Part shown: positions 1-8,338 of the stretch, piece after piece
Numbering within the stretch: the stretch's first letter is position 1
How the letters are laid out: each line of letters starts with the position of its first letter
Assembly (NCBI RefSeq): GCF_018785265.1
Contig: NZ_WQPK01000024.1
Coordinates: 1 to 64,000, forward strand
Length of the DNA stretch: 64,000 nt
Direction of reading: 5' to 3'
Source of the DNA: Collinsella aerofaciens
GTDB taxonomy: Bacteria; Actinomycetota; Coriobacteriia; Coriobacteriales; Coriobacteriaceae
Notes under the pieces: generated by a model
Database searches by the model: none
The model's input: the letters and a program-made list of their open reading frames with translations, nothing else
What the model was told of the DNA's origin: nothing
Program-made: the position numbers and the translations under genes

Positions 1-2
1 GC

Positions 3-164
3 GGCAAGGAGATATATTGCCAGACCGGAGGGGCGCCGGGGGCGGGAATCTGGCACTCCATATTTTGTTCACAAACGAATATGTCCCTCAGTCGCGTCCC
101 TGAGGTTATAACTGAAGCATTGGCTTCTGATATTGGCGATGACCAGCTGGTTTATAGGTGTTAA
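3..164 (+). CDS. 3' end of an unidentified gene (partial at left edge)
   Basis: The third forward frame is open from the window edge to a TAA at 162-164, giving at least 53 residues that end in IGDDQLVYRC. The composition (mixed polar and hydrophobic, ending in a plausible acidic helix) looks more like a real C-terminus than the neighbouring frames, but I recognise no family. The start lies outside the window. This is a weak call based only on frame openness and residue make-up. Confidence 0.35.
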   Translation, partial: GKEIYCQTGGAPGAGIWHSIFCSQTNMSLSRVPEVITEALASDIGDDQLVYRC

Positions 165-275
165 GGCATCGGTCATCTCTGGAGCGCCACTTTACTCCAA
201 AAGCATCAGCTATTTGTTTCCCGTCGGTAAAAGGCAGGTTTTGTTCGCCAAGCGTTCTTATATATAGAGAAGTTC

Positions 276-307
276 GGGTTCGAACCCATGCACCGGCAAC
301 AAAAAAG
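276..307 (-). repeat. T-arm-like fragment next to a terminator (copy A)
   Basis: A GGGTTCGAACCC palindrome followed by TGCACCGGCAACAAAAAAG on the plus strand. The same 32 bases recur at 1560-1591 with one difference. Read on the minus strand, each copy follows the U-tract of a terminator hairpin and looks like a tRNA T-arm that has lost the rest of its tRNA. See the element at 1447-1591. Confidence 0.6.
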
Positions 308-330
308 CGATCAACCGGAGTCGATCGCTT
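301..330 (-). terminator. Intrinsic terminator (minus strand)
   Basis: On the minus strand a 9-bp stem (GCGATCGAC paired with GTTGATCGC, one wobble) with a four-base loop is followed by six T. It would end leftward transcription from the degenerate fragment at 311-592 or read-through from the TraX gene. Confidence 0.7.
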
Positions 331-592
331 TCTGTTCTATGGTGGAGCATCCAAAGGATGTTTCCGAACTCACTTTCTCGCTGCCATTCATGCTGTCGAA
401 GCATCGTTCGACCTCCGCAGTCCCATGTTTTGAGGATCTGCCGTGTTTATCACTGCTATTAATGAGTGTGCGGAAGTGATCCTCATACAGATACGTGCGA
501 TCCGCCAGAGAACTGAGAAGCATCTTTCTGCAGCCCTCGTTGTCTATCCTCGCATCTCTCAGGTCTTCCGGAAATTCACAAGCAGTCTTAGG
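311..592 (-). pseudogene. Possible gene remnant, unidentified
   Basis: A minus-strand frame is open from after a TGA near 593 to a stop inside the terminator stem at 311. It reads as a fairly natural protein (EFPEDLRDAR followed by CRKMLLSSLADRTYLYEDHF) but has no good start and no ribosome binding site. The only ATG, at 523, falls in the middle. The stretch 1-632 is clearly lower in GC than the genes to its right, which suggests acquired or decaying DNA. I cannot name a family; it may be chance. Confidence 0.25.
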
Positions 593-632
593 GTCAGTTT
601 GTTTCTGCTTTCAGAGACTTGTTTGAGAGTTA

Positions 633-1430
633 TTAAAGACAGTTCAAAACAATAAGTGAGACACCATAAAGCAGAGCAAGATGTGCCGGATAGAAAACGT
701 AGAAGAAGTATTTCAGCTTCAGCCCTCGCTTGCCATTATAAAGATTGATAAGCAGCAACGAAACGACCGCGGCAGCAACATCAGGATTAAATACATTAGC
801 TGTAGCAAACTCAAATCCGCCGCCAACTATATGGCATGACGAAAGGAGCACTACGCATACTGCAGCAAAGAACATCTTGGCCTTGCTGTCGTGGAATAAA
901 TAGAATGCAGCCACAAGCAGAATGCCATACACGCCGCCATCTAGTTTAGTGTATTCAGCTGCCAGTGCTATCAAAACAATCAGAGCAAATTCTGCGATGT
1001 GCCTCTTCCATTTTGAAAGACTTTGTATCTTTTCCAGAATAATCAAAAAGACCAAGGAAAGCAGGAGCTCACACATAACATTTTGTTGCCGAAGGTCGAA
1101 TAGTTGCCCGGTTTGAACGAAATCGTATATGGGCTCCGCAATGATTGCGAAGACAAGCATATTTCGCAGGTACTTCTTTATGTCATGAGTATGCAAAAAT
1201 CCCTCAACTATCAAAAAGCAAAATAAGGGAAATGCAATTCTGCCAAGAACATGAAGCACATCCGAAGCCTCGCTTAGAATCGCCCACTGCTCGTCTGATA
1301 TCTGATTGTACGATGCGTGAGTCATGATTCCATTGGTCAGGACGATCCTGCTTACATGATCGAGAACCATCGAAATGGCCGCTATTATCTTTAATGTGCT
1401 GCCGCTAATTCCGTATCTGTCTGTTTTCAT
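633..1430 (-). CDS. TraX family integral membrane protein
   Basis: This 265-residue protein is almost entirely hydrophobic helices (about seven). It carries the TraX-family pattern: an N-terminal LKIIAAISMVLDH segment near residues 13-25, the conserved stretch LGRIAFPLFCFLIVEGFLHT, then a QQNV segment with acidic residues further on. TraX of F plasmid N-acetylates pilin; chromosomal relatives in Gram-positive gut bacteria are thought to be membrane acyltransferases of unknown substrate. The start has an AAAGGA site 8 bases upstream. AT content is higher than in neighbouring genes and it sits between degenerate DNA and a tRNA-associated repeat, which suggests an accessory gene. Family assignment is confident; function is not known. 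Confidence 0.85.
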   Translation of the reverse strand: MKTDRYGISGSTLKIIAAISMVLDHVSRIVLTNGIMTHASYNQISDEQWAILSEASDVLHVLGRIAFPLFCFLIVEGFLHTHDIKKYLRNMLVFAIIAEPIYDFVQTGQLFDLRQQNVMCELLLSLVFLIILEKIQSLSKWKRHIAEFALIVLIALAAEYTKLDGGVYGILLVAAFYLFHDSKAKMFFAAVCVVLLSSCHIVGGGFEFATANVFNPDVAAAVVSLLLINLYNGKRGLKLKYFFYVFYPAHLALLYGVSLIVLNCL

Positions 1431-1446
1431 TTCGTTTTCCTTTCTT

Positions 1447-1591
1447 TGGGTGGGCCGTCGGGGGTTCAGCCTGCTTCGCAGGCGGCCGCTGCGGCGCTTT
1501 CGCGCCTTGCGCGCTGCGCTGGCAAACGCTCACGCGTTTACTTAGCTCCGCGCCCCGACGGGTTCGAACCCGTGCACCGGCAACAAAAAAG
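1447..1591 (-). repeat. Composite tRNA-tail element downstream of tRNA-Lys
   Basis: Read leftward from tRNA-Lys, the order is terminator, T-arm-like palindrome GGGTTCGAACCC (1560-1571), several short GC palindromes such as AAACGCTCACGCGTTT, and finally a second copy of the tRNA-Lys 3' end (GGGTGGGCCGTCGGGGGTTC at 1447-1466, one mismatch to the tRNA itself). Direct repeats of a tRNA 3' end are what an integrase that uses tRNA genes as attachment sites leaves behind. A related element lies next to tRNA-Gly at 10180-10457. Confidence 0.6.
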
Positions 1592-1614
1592 ACGGCCAAC
1601 CGAAGTTGACCGTC
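1585..1614 (-). terminator. Intrinsic terminator of tRNA-Lys
   Basis: On the minus strand a 10-bp stem (GACGGTCAAC with GTTGGCCGTC, one wobble) with a TTCG loop is followed by six T, 16 bases past the tRNA 3' end. Confidence 0.85.
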
Positions 1615-1629
1615 TCAACAATCTTTGGG

Positions 1630-1702
1630 TGGGCCGTCAGGGGTTCGAACCCTGGACCTTGGGATTAAAAGTCCCCTGCTCTGCCAGCTGAGCTAACGGC
1701 CC
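1630..1702 (-). tRNA. tRNA-Lys (anticodon TTT)
   Basis: The minus strand folds as a full cloverleaf: acceptor GGGCCGT with ACGGCCC, anticodon loop CTTTTAA, T-arm CAGGGTTCGAACCCCTG, discriminator A. CCA is not encoded. A terminator follows directly, so it is a single-tRNA transcription unit. Confidence 0.96.
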
Positions 1703-1730
1703 GCGGGTGGCATTGTACCACGGTCTGGGA

Positions 1731-3011
1731 CTATTCCCAACTCCATTGGCCGTTCTGGAAAATCACAACTTCACGTCCATCAGGCGTAATGCCCGTAATA
1801 TCGATGTCGTCCGTGCCGATCATAAAATCGACGTGCGTGCTCGAGACGTTAACGCCATGCTCCAGGAGCTCCTCCTTGGACATGTCATACCCACCCTCGA
1901 TGCATTCGGGGAAACCGACACCTAGCGCGAGATGGCAGCTAGCGTTCTCGTCATAGAGCGTGTCATAGAACAGAACGCCGCTTTCGCGGATCGGAGTGTT
2001 CTTGGAAATGAGCGCGACCTCGCCCAGATGAGCGGCACCTTCATCGGTGTCAATAATGCTCGCAAGCGTTGCCTTGCCCACGCGGGCGTCGTAGTCCACC
2101 ACGCGGCCGCCCTCGAACTTAATCCAAAAATCTTCGACTTTATTGCCGTGGTGGATGAGCGGCATGGCCGAGTACACGATACCGTCGGCGCGCATGCGAT
2201 CGGGCGAGGTGAAGACTTCCTCGGTGGGAATGTTGGGGAAGAAGGGGTGTCCATCGGGCGTCTTGCCCTTGCCGCCGGCCCACTCGTGACCCTTCGTCAT
2301 GCCAATCGTCAGATCGGTTCCATTTGCCGCGGTGTAATGCAAGTAGTCGAAACGATTGTCGTTCAGGAAACGCAGGTTCTTTTCGAATGCGGCGTCATGG
2401 AGTTCCCAGTCGCTCTCCGGGTCCTGGCCATCGGCGCGCGCGGTGTGCAGAATCGCATTCCACAGTTTATAGATTGCAACCTCATCGGCGTCTCCTGGGA
2501 ACACCTCGTGCGCCCAAGCCACGACCGGAGCGCCGGCGATGCACCACGGATTGATGTTGTAATCCAGTCCACGGCGGAAAACTTTGCACTGCGTATTCCT
2601 CGCCTTTGATGCCGCGGCCGGCTTGGCTGGATCGATGCCCTTGAGGGCCGCAGGATCCGCACCTTCGATAAAGACAAAGCAGGCACCATCCTGGGCCAAG
2701 GAATCCAGCTGCATGCGCTTCCACTCGGGTGTCTGCTCAAAATAGCTTTTCTCGACATGCTCGTACGTGAGCCTCGTCACGGCATCATCGGCCCAAATGA
2801 CCGTCACGTGGCCGGCGGCGGCAGCATAGGCCTCCGCGACCACCACGCGCGCAAACGGCGCGCACTCGACCGGAGACTGAACGACGACCTCCTGGCCGGG
2901 CTTGACGTTTACGCCCTTGCGGACGACCAGGCGCGCGTAGTTTTTAATCTTGGGCTCCAGGGCCTTCATGCCCTCCAGAGCCTCTTCGACCGTCAGGGCA
3001 GCTCGAATCAT
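1731..3011 (-). CDS. M29 family aminopeptidase (PepS/AmpS-like)
   Basis: A cytoplasmic metallo-aminopeptidase of the thermophilic M29 family that removes N-terminal residues from peptides. The usual length (about 410 residues) fits this 426-residue protein. Family marks are visible: YARLVVRKGVNVKPGQ near the N-terminus, IPTEEVFTSPD in the middle (metal-binding Glu), ASCHLALG (His ligand), and HVDFMIGTDDIDITG near the C-terminus (His and Asp ligands). I chose the inner ATG at 3011 because GGAG lies six bases upstream; the ATG at 3023 has no ribosome binding site. It stands alone, with its own intergenic region on each side. Confidence 0.92.
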   Translation of the reverse strand: MIRAALTVEEALEGMKALEPKIKNYARLVVRKGVNVKPGQEVVVQSPVECAPFARVVVAEAYAAAAGHVTVIWADDAVTRLTYEHVEKSYFEQTPEWKRMQLDSLAQDGACFVFIEGADPAALKGIDPAKPAAASKARNTQCKVFRRGLDYNINPWCIAGAPVVAWAHEVFPGDADEVAIYKLWNAILHTARADGQDPESDWELHDAAFEKNLRFLNDNRFDYLHYTAANGTDLTIGMTKGHEWAGGKGKTPDGHPFFPNIPTEEVFTSPDRMRADGIVYSAMPLIHHGNKVEDFWIKFEGGRVVDYDARVGKATLASIIDTDEGAAHLGEVALISKNTPIRESGVLFYDTLYDENASCHLALGVGFPECIEGGYDMSKEELLEHGVNVSSTHVDFMIGTDDIDITGITPDGREVVIFQNGQWSWE

Positions 3012-3039
3012 GTGCCACTCCATCTATCTATAGAACAGT

Positions 3040-3070
3040 AAAAAGGCGCGCCGCAAAAACGACGCGCCTT
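3040..3070 (-). terminator. Intrinsic terminator after the 3101-3676 gene
   Basis: On the minus strand AAGGCGCG pairs with CGCGCCTT across a T-rich loop, followed by TTTTAC. It closes the purC leftward unit. Confidence 0.7.
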
Positions 3071-3100
3071 ATATCTTAGCGATAAGTATGTATGCAAACG

Positions 3101-3676
3101 CTACTTCTTCTTGGAGTCCTTCTGGTCCTCCTCGGCAGCCGCGCGCTCAATAAGAGCGTTGAGCTTGTTCTCGGACATGCCCTCGGCCTGCGCGCGGTAC
3201 ACGTTGCGCAAGGGACGAATACGAGCGAAGTCGTAGATAAAGTCACCTAGGATGATGACATAGGACAAAACGATGCCGACCATCTGGACAGGGCTGGACA
3301 CCATGCCAGCGGGAGCGAAGTACAGCGAGGCCCAAATTGCCACGACGAGCACCATGCCAATGGCGAGCACAATCCACCAGATGCGACGGCGCTTGGTGTA
3401 GTCCTCGTCCTGCTTGAGGAGGATATTCGACACCGTATAGATGCGGTCCTCCTTGGCGCGCTGCTTGGCCTTGCGGGCGCGCTTCTCCTCTTTAGAGAGG
3501 CCCTCGAGGTTCTCGCCCTTCTCGAGCTCTTTGCGGCGTGCCTTAGACGAAGCCGGCACGATGCGAACGGAGCTCGCTGCTTGGCGGGCGGGCTTAGCAG
3601 ATGCGGCAGACTTGCGCGCAACCCCGGTAACTTCGTGGGATTGCGTGCGCTTGTTCGTGGCGCTACGGGTACTCAC
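3101..3676 (-). CDS. Conserved two-helix membrane protein, function unknown
   Basis: This 191-residue protein has a basic, Ala/Ser/Lys-rich N-terminal tail of about 95 residues, a charged coiled stretch (EGLSKEEKRARKAKQRAKED), two membrane helices near residues 100-120 and 128-148, and a charged C-terminal tail ending in KDSKKK. It starts with GTG directly at the purC stop codon, so it is likely co-translated with purC. The topology (both tails cytoplasmic, strongly basic) suggests a membrane-anchored partner protein, but I recognise no family with a known role. Confidence 0.8.
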   Translation of the reverse strand: MSTRSATNKRTQSHEVTGVARKSAASAKPARQAASSVRIVPASSKARRKELEKGENLEGLSKEEKRARKAKQRAKEDRIYTVSNILLKQDEDYTKRRRIWWIVLAIGMVLVVAIWASLYFAPAGMVSSPVQMVGIVLSYVIILGDFIYDFARIRPLRNVYRAQAEGMSENKLNALIERAAAEEDQKDSKKK

Positions 3677-4564
3677 TTATGCGTTCTCCTTCATGCTTGT
3701 GAACTGGGAGCCGGTGATGATCTGGAAGGCCTCGCGATAGCGCTCGGACGTGCCATCGATGACCTCGGCGGGCAGGTGCGGGGTCTCCCCCGTCATATCC
3801 CAGTTGGCCTTGAGCCAATTGCGGACGAATTGCTTGTCGTAGCTAGGCTGGATCTTGCCCTCCTCGTAGCTGGCAGCAGGCCAGAAACGGCTGGAGTCGG
3901 GCGTGAGGCACTCGTCGATCAGCGTGACCTTGCCATCAATAACACCAAACTCGAACTTGGTGTCGGCAATGATGATGCCACGGGTCGCGGCGTACTCGGC
4001 AGCGGCCTTGTAGATCTTGAGGGAAAGGTCACGAATCTGCGTGGCGATGTCCTCGCCCACGATCTCGCAGCAACGCTCGAACGAGATGTTCTCGTCGTGG
4101 TCACCGATCTCGGCCTTCGTGGACGGCGTGAACAGCGGCTCAGGAAGCTTGGAAGCCTCGGTCAGGCCCTCAGGCAGCTGGATGCCGCAGACGGTGCCGT
4201 TCTCGTCGTAGGTCTTCTTGCCCGAACCGGTCAGATAGCCGCGGACGATGCACTCGATAGGAATCGTCTGGGCCTTCTTAACCAGCATGGCGCGGCCAGC
4301 GAGGTAGTCACGATACTCAGCAAACTCCTCGGGGAAATCCGCCGGGTCGATGGAAACGAGATGGTTGGGGACGATGTCGGCAAACTTATCGAACCAGAAT
4401 GCCGAGATGCGATTGAGTACCTCTCCCTTAAACGGAATCTCGTCGGGAAGAATGAAGTCAAACGCAGAAATGCGGTCGGTGGCGACCATCAGCAGGTTTT
4501 CACCGGCATCGTAAATATCACGAACCTTGCCACGGGAATCCGGACGACGCTCCATCGTTGTCAC
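3677..4564 (-). CDS. purC: Phosphoribosylaminoimidazole-succinocarboxamide synthase
   Basis: SAICAR synthetase joins aspartate to CAIR using ATP in de novo purine synthesis. The length (295 residues) is that of the stand-alone enzyme. Visible marks are GKVRDIYDAG (ATP-binding loop), ATDRISAFDFILP, the PIECIVRGYLTGSG segment, and LIDECLTPDSSRFWP with catalytic acidic residues. The GTG at 4564 is eight bases from AAGGAG and is preferred over the GTG at 4573, which overlaps that site. Other purine genes (purB, purA, purD) are scattered in the window instead of forming one operon. The next gene begins at the purC stop. Confidence 0.95.
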   Translation of the reverse strand: MTTMERRPDSRGKVRDIYDAGENLLMVATDRISAFDFILPDEIPFKGEVLNRISAFWFDKFADIVPNHLVSIDPADFPEEFAEYRDYLAGRAMLVKKAQTIPIECIVRGYLTGSGKKTYDENGTVCGIQLPEGLTEASKLPEPLFTPSTKAEIGDHDENISFERCCEIVGEDIATQIRDLSLKIYKAAAEYAATRGIIIADTKFEFGVIDGKVTLIDECLTPDSSRFWPAASYEEGKIQPSYDKQFVRNWLKANWDMTGETPHLPAEVIDGTSERYREAFQIITGSQFTSMKENA

Positions 4565-4593
4565 GTGAGTCACTCCTTACCTAAATACGACAG

Positions 4594-4619
4594 AAATGCG
4601 GGTTCTTTCCCGCATGTTT
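4594..4619. terminator. Hairpin terminator between purC and the histidine kinase
   Basis: A 7-bp stem ATGCGGG / CCCGCAT with a six-base loop. On the minus strand it is followed by TTCTG, only a weak U-tract, so it would end the two-component operon imperfectly. Confidence 0.5.
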
Positions 4620-4673
4620 TCGCAAACTCGGAGCGGCAGGGACGCGGCCCCTCCTTCACCGAATAGCGAAAAG

Positions 4674-6239
4674 CTAGTGCTCCATTGTAGTAGATGCCGC
4701 GTCTGCCGTGTGCTCGCGGGGCAGATGAATTGTAAAAGTCGTACCCTTTCCAAGCTCCGACTCCACGGATATGTAGCCATGGTGACGCTCGACGATCTGC
4801 TTGGTCACGGCGAGGCCAACGCCCAGGCCGCCGGCTTCGCGGGCGCGGCTGGCATCGGCGCGCCAAAATCGTCCGAAGATACGCGACAGATCGTCCTTGG
4901 CAATACCGATACCGGTATCAGAAACGGCAATGCTGACGTGCTTGCGGTCACTGAGCACCGACACCACGACCCAACCGCCCTCGGGGGTGTAGCGCATGGC
5001 GTTGCTCATGAGGTTGATAACACATTGCGTGATCATGTCGGGATCGGCCTCGACGACATCGTCGTGACCCTGGGTCTCGTCCGCAAAACGCAGGCGCAGA
5101 TCGCGGTCGACAAACAGGCGCTCCTGGGCATTGACGATGGAACGCACGAAAGGAACCATGTCCACCGGCTCAAGGTTGAGCGGAGCCGCGCTGTTTTCCA
5201 TGCGCGACAGGTCGAGCATCTGCTGCACCAGACGAGCCAAGCGACGCGTCTCGGAAGCAACGGTTTCCAAATGCTCATCGTCGGTGGGATACACGCCATC
5301 CTGCATGGCCTCGACCGTTGCGAGCATGGCCATAAGCGGCGTGCGAAGCTCGTGTGCAACGTCTGAGGTCAGGCGCTTCTCGTGTTTCATATCCTTCTCG
5401 AGCGAAGTGGCCATCTCATCGAAGGTCTCACCCAGCTGATCGATCTCGTCATCACCGCGCAGTCCCGTGCGAGCCGACAGGTCGCCGTCACGGATTTGCT
5501 TTGCGGTACTGGTGATGCGATGAATCGGCTTGGTGAGCATGCGCGACACGAGCGATCCGATAACGACCGAAATGCAGATTGCAACAACCGCGGCGAGGGC
5601 CATGGCGTTAAAGGTCTTCTCCCTAAACGCAGAGTCCGCCTTGGTGAGCAGAGCGTCGGAGCCGATGGCCCACAGCTTTACCTGTCCGACATGCTCGCCG
5701 GAAGACGTTACAATCTCGACGTTAGCAACGCTATCGGAGTCGGTTGGAGCAGACGAGACCGGGCTATGCGATGCCCTCTTGCCGCTCGTGTCGTCGGTCG
5801 TAGCCTGGTTTTCGCGTACATCGGCGGTGGCGCTTGCCGAGGGCCAGGAATCGTCATAAACGATCACGCCCTTTTTATTGACGACCTGCATGCCCAGATC
5901 GTCGGAAACCAAACTCGACGTTGCGACCGTGCGCAGTTCTCCCGCGGTCCAAGAGCCATTTTCCTCATATGAGGTCGCCAACTTCTCGGCAGCGGAATTT
6001 GCGATTTCGACGATATTGGAGCGTGTGTAATCCGAAAAGACCGTGCCCCACACAACAGAGACAACGCCCACCAGCACCAATACTGTCATGAGCGATGTCA
6101 GAGCAAAAGCAAGTGCCATGCGCGAGGGATAGCTCATCGTTGGCCGTGAATCGGAACGAGGCGTGTTCCAACTAGCCTTGGAACCCGCCTCGCTCTCCTG
6201 CTTGTGCTTTTGTCCGATTTCAAAGCGCGCAGGTGTCAT
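4674..6239 (-). CDS. Sensor histidine kinase
   Basis: A 521-residue membrane kinase. There are two membrane helices (about 40-66 and 211-232) that flank an extracytoplasmic sensor region of about 140 residues, then HAMP (about 232-285), HisKA with phospho-acceptor His296 in TSDVAHELRTPLMAM, and a HATPase domain with an N box (NLMSNAMRYTPEG), G1 box DTGIGI and G2 box GGLGVGLAV. About 40 residues precede the first helix. It starts 12 bases after the stop of the response regulator, with GGGA upstream, so the two are co-transcribed. The stimulus cannot be read from the sequence. The loop is Ser/Asp-rich with no recognised ligand domain. Confidence 0.93.
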   Translation of the reverse strand: MTPARFEIGQKHKQESEAGSKASWNTPRSDSRPTMSYPSRMALAFALTSLMTVLVLVGVVSVVWGTVFSDYTRSNIVEIANSAAEKLATSYEENGSWTAGELRTVATSSLVSDDLGMQVVNKKGVIVYDDSWPSASATADVRENQATTDDTSGKRASHSPVSSAPTDSDSVANVEIVTSSGEHVGQVKLWAIGSDALLTKADSAFREKTFNAMALAAVVAICISVVIGSLVSRMLTKPIHRITSTAKQIRDGDLSARTGLRGDDEIDQLGETFDEMATSLEKDMKHEKRLTSDVAHELRTPLMAMLATVEAMQDGVYPTDDEHLETVASETRRLARLVQQMLDLSRMENSAAPLNLEPVDMVPFVRSIVNAQERLFVDRDLRLRFADETQGHDDVVEADPDMITQCVINLMSNAMRYTPEGGWVVVSVLSDRKHVSIAVSDTGIGIAKDDLSRIFGRFWRADASRAREAGGLGVGLAVTKQIVERHHGYISVESELGKGTTFTIHLPREHTADAASTTMEH

Positions 6240-6250
6240 ATGTGATTTCC

Positions 6251-6973
6251 CTATTTCTCGTCCGACTTATCGGTCTTGGCCGGAGCCTCGAAGCGATAGC
6301 CGACACCATGGACGGTGTAGAGCCACTTGGGCTTCTTGGGATCATCGCCCAGCTTGGCGCGAAGATTCTTCACGTGGCTATCGATGGTGCGCTCATAGCC
6401 CTCAAAGTCATACCCGAGCACTTTCTCGACCAGCTCCATGCGGTTATACACACGGCCGGGATGGCGGGCAAGCGTGGTGAGCAGCTTAAACTCGGAAGCC
6501 GTCAGATCGACTTCCTTGCCCTCGACCAAGATCTTGTGGCCCGAGATATCGATGACCAGATCGCCGAAGTCGAGTACCTCGACGGCGGGCTCGTCGGCCT
6601 GATGGGCACGGCGGAACAGAGCGCGAACGCGGGCGACGAGCTCGCGCGGCGAGAACGGCTTAATCAGATAGTCGTCGGCGCCGAGCTCAAGACCGATAAT
6701 ACGGTCCTCGATCTCGCCCTTAGCCGTCAGCATGATGATGGGGACATCCGAGGTATCGCGAATGGTGCGGCAAACGCGCTCGCCGGGAATCTTGGGGAGC
6801 ATAAGGTCGAGCACGACCAGGTCGAACTGATGCTTCTCGAACTCCTCGATCGCGGACTGGCCGTCGCCGACGCCCACAACCCAGTAGCCTTCGCGCTCGA
6901 GATAGGCAGCGACGGCGTCACGGATTGCCTTCTCATCCTCGACCAGCAGAATCTTTTTTGCATCTGAAGCCAT
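6251..6973 (-). CDS. OmpR-family response regulator
   Basis: A 240-residue regulator with a receiver domain (acidic pocket VEDE, phospho-acceptor Asp56 in VVLDLMLP, conserved Lys in LIKPFSP) and a winged-helix DNA-binding domain containing TASEFKLLTTLARHPG and the typical VHGVGYRF end. It is the partner of the histidine kinase just downstream. The ATG at 6973 is used because GGGGGG lies eight bases upstream; the TTG at 6994 would overlap that site. It is close to PhoP/MtrA/RegX types in layout, but the target genes cannot be inferred. Confidence 0.94.
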   Translation of the reverse strand: MASDAKKILLVEDEKAIRDAVAAYLEREGYWVVGVGDGQSAIEEFEKHQFDLVVLDLMLPKIPGERVCRTIRDTSDVPIIMLTAKGEIEDRIIGLELGADDYLIKPFSPRELVARVRALFRRAHQADEPAVEVLDFGDLVIDISGHKILVEGKEVDLTASEFKLLTTLARHPGRVYNRMELVEKVLGYDFEGYERTIDSHVKNLRAKLGDDPKKPKWLYTVHGVGYRFEAPAKTDKSDEK

Positions 6974-7028
6974 AACACGGCCCCCCTGTCTCAATTAGCT
7001 AAGAACAAGCCCATTTTAACGCACCTGA

Positions 7029-7067
7029 GCCCGCCGGATGCCGCTATGACGCGGCAGCTCGGCGGGC
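7029..7067. other. Strong stem-loop upstream of the two-component operon
   Basis: GCCCGCCG (7029-7036) pairs perfectly with CGGCGGGC (7060-7067), and an inner TGCCGC / GCGGCA extends it. Neither strand has a T-run, so it is either a weak terminator for the lipoprotein gene or a leader structure. Confidence 0.5.
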
Positions 7068-7126
7068 GGTACTCACAATTACAACGCGTTTATTCCCCTG
7101 TTGGCGCCTTTTTAACCCCTCTAAGC

Positions 7127-8338
7127 TTAAAGAGAGAATAGGCGTGCAGTGACCGTCTCTGGTATACCCTGGCTGTTGCGCACCGTGGCGTACGTAAGGA
7201 ATGAGTCCGATTTTCCCGCCGTAGCTGGATAATCGCCATACTCCAAAGCGCGGTCGGGCGACAGCAGCGAGCCATAGGTCTTGGCAGAGGTGTCGATCAG
7301 GAAATGCGACGCCTGTACCTTAACAAGGTATTTATTCTTCTTGCCAGCCGCACATGCGAGCGGCTCGCGTGACAGGAAGAGGTACGGCCCTCCCTCATTA
7401 CCGATATACGTGCCCATATTGCCCAGGCTGCCCACGCCACTATAGGCCGCCTCGATAGAAAACACGAAGGTATCGCCCATATATGCGGCCTCGAAAGGCG
7501 AAACTGACGAAGGGAGGACCAACTGGGCACGCTTGGTGTTGTTGCCGTCGGTCAGATCGATTGCCGTTATGCCGTAGTAGACGCCCTCGTCGTTGCGGAC
7601 ACGCGGCGAGATGGTCAAAATGCCGTCGCTCGCGCGCGGGGCCGATGCAAAGCGGCCCGTCGATTTCCAAATTACCTCGGCCTTGGATTCATCAAGCGAG
7701 CGACGATAGCAAAACGAATCACTACTCGTTTTATTGCCGCCTGCCGAAGGCATTTTATACCAGATGACCGATGACCCGAACGCCGTAAACAGGGGCGGAT
7801 CATAGTCCTTGCCACCTCGATCGAGCTCAACCACGTCGCCAGAGAGCGAAGCGCCCGACAGATTTTGAGCGTAGAGCTTCCACGATGAATTGGCAAAGTT
7901 CATCTCAACCCACGCGAATACGCCGTCGCCGGCACGGACATCGTAGAATGCATATCCCGTGCCCTCGATAGGATCCTCGATTAATGTGGTAAGCGAGCCA
8001 TCGCCCAGGTTGAGCACACCGAGCGTGTTGGCGTGCAGTGCCGATGCGGGCGCCATCATCGCCGCGGCGTAATCGCCGTCGCAGTAGTACAGCAGCGTAC
8101 CCAGAGGCAGCGTCCACGACGCCGCCGGCTCAAGATCGATGTCGACTGCCTCGTACTCATCCGTAATCGAGATGATTTTGGAATCGTCCTTGATAACCTG
8201 CGGCTCGCCGGCGGCATCATCGCTGGTACCCGTTTTTTTCGAGCATCCGGCAAGCACCGTGGCAGCGCCCGCAGCAACCCCACCGAGCACAAAGCCGCGA
8301 CGCGATATTCCGTTCTTGATGTGATCGGCGATACCCAT
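7127..8338 (-). CDS. Tat-exported lipoprotein, unknown function
   Basis: The N-terminus has a twin-arginine signal (SRRGFVLGGVAAGAATVL) that runs straight into a lipobox LAGC, so the 403-residue protein should be exported folded and lipid-anchored outside the membrane. The rest is beta-rich with repeated Tyr/Trp/Gly blocks of the kind seen in propeller-like proteins, but no catalytic motif is visible. Its ATG overlaps the stop of the TSCPD gene (TAATG), so the two are translationally coupled. It lies upstream of the two-component system on the same strand, and could be its sensor partner or target (inference). Confidence 0.8.
   Translation of the reverse strand: MGIADHIKNGISRRGFVLGGVAAGAATVLAGCSKKTGTSDDAAGEPQVIKDDSKIISITDEYEAVDIDLEPAASWTLPLGTLLYYCDGDYAAAMMAPASALHANTLGVLNLGDGSLTTLIEDPIEGTGYAFYDVRAGDGVFAWVEMNFANSSWKLYAQNLSGASLSGDVVELDRGGKDYDPPLFTAFGSSVIWYKMPSAGGNKTSSDSFCYRRSLDESKAEVIWKSTGRFASAPRASDGILTISPRVRNDEGVYYGITAIDLTDGNNTKRAQLVLPSSVSPFEAAYMGDTFVFSIEAAYSGVGSLGNMGTYIGNEGGPYLFLSREPLACAAGKKNKYLVKVQASHFLIDTSAKTYGSLLSPDRALEYGDYPATAGKSDSFLTYATVRNSQGIPETVTARLFSL

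Noticed and set aside
1405..1691. Small ORFs across the repeat beside tRNA-Lys
   Set aside because: They translate palindromes and tRNA sequence; no protein features.
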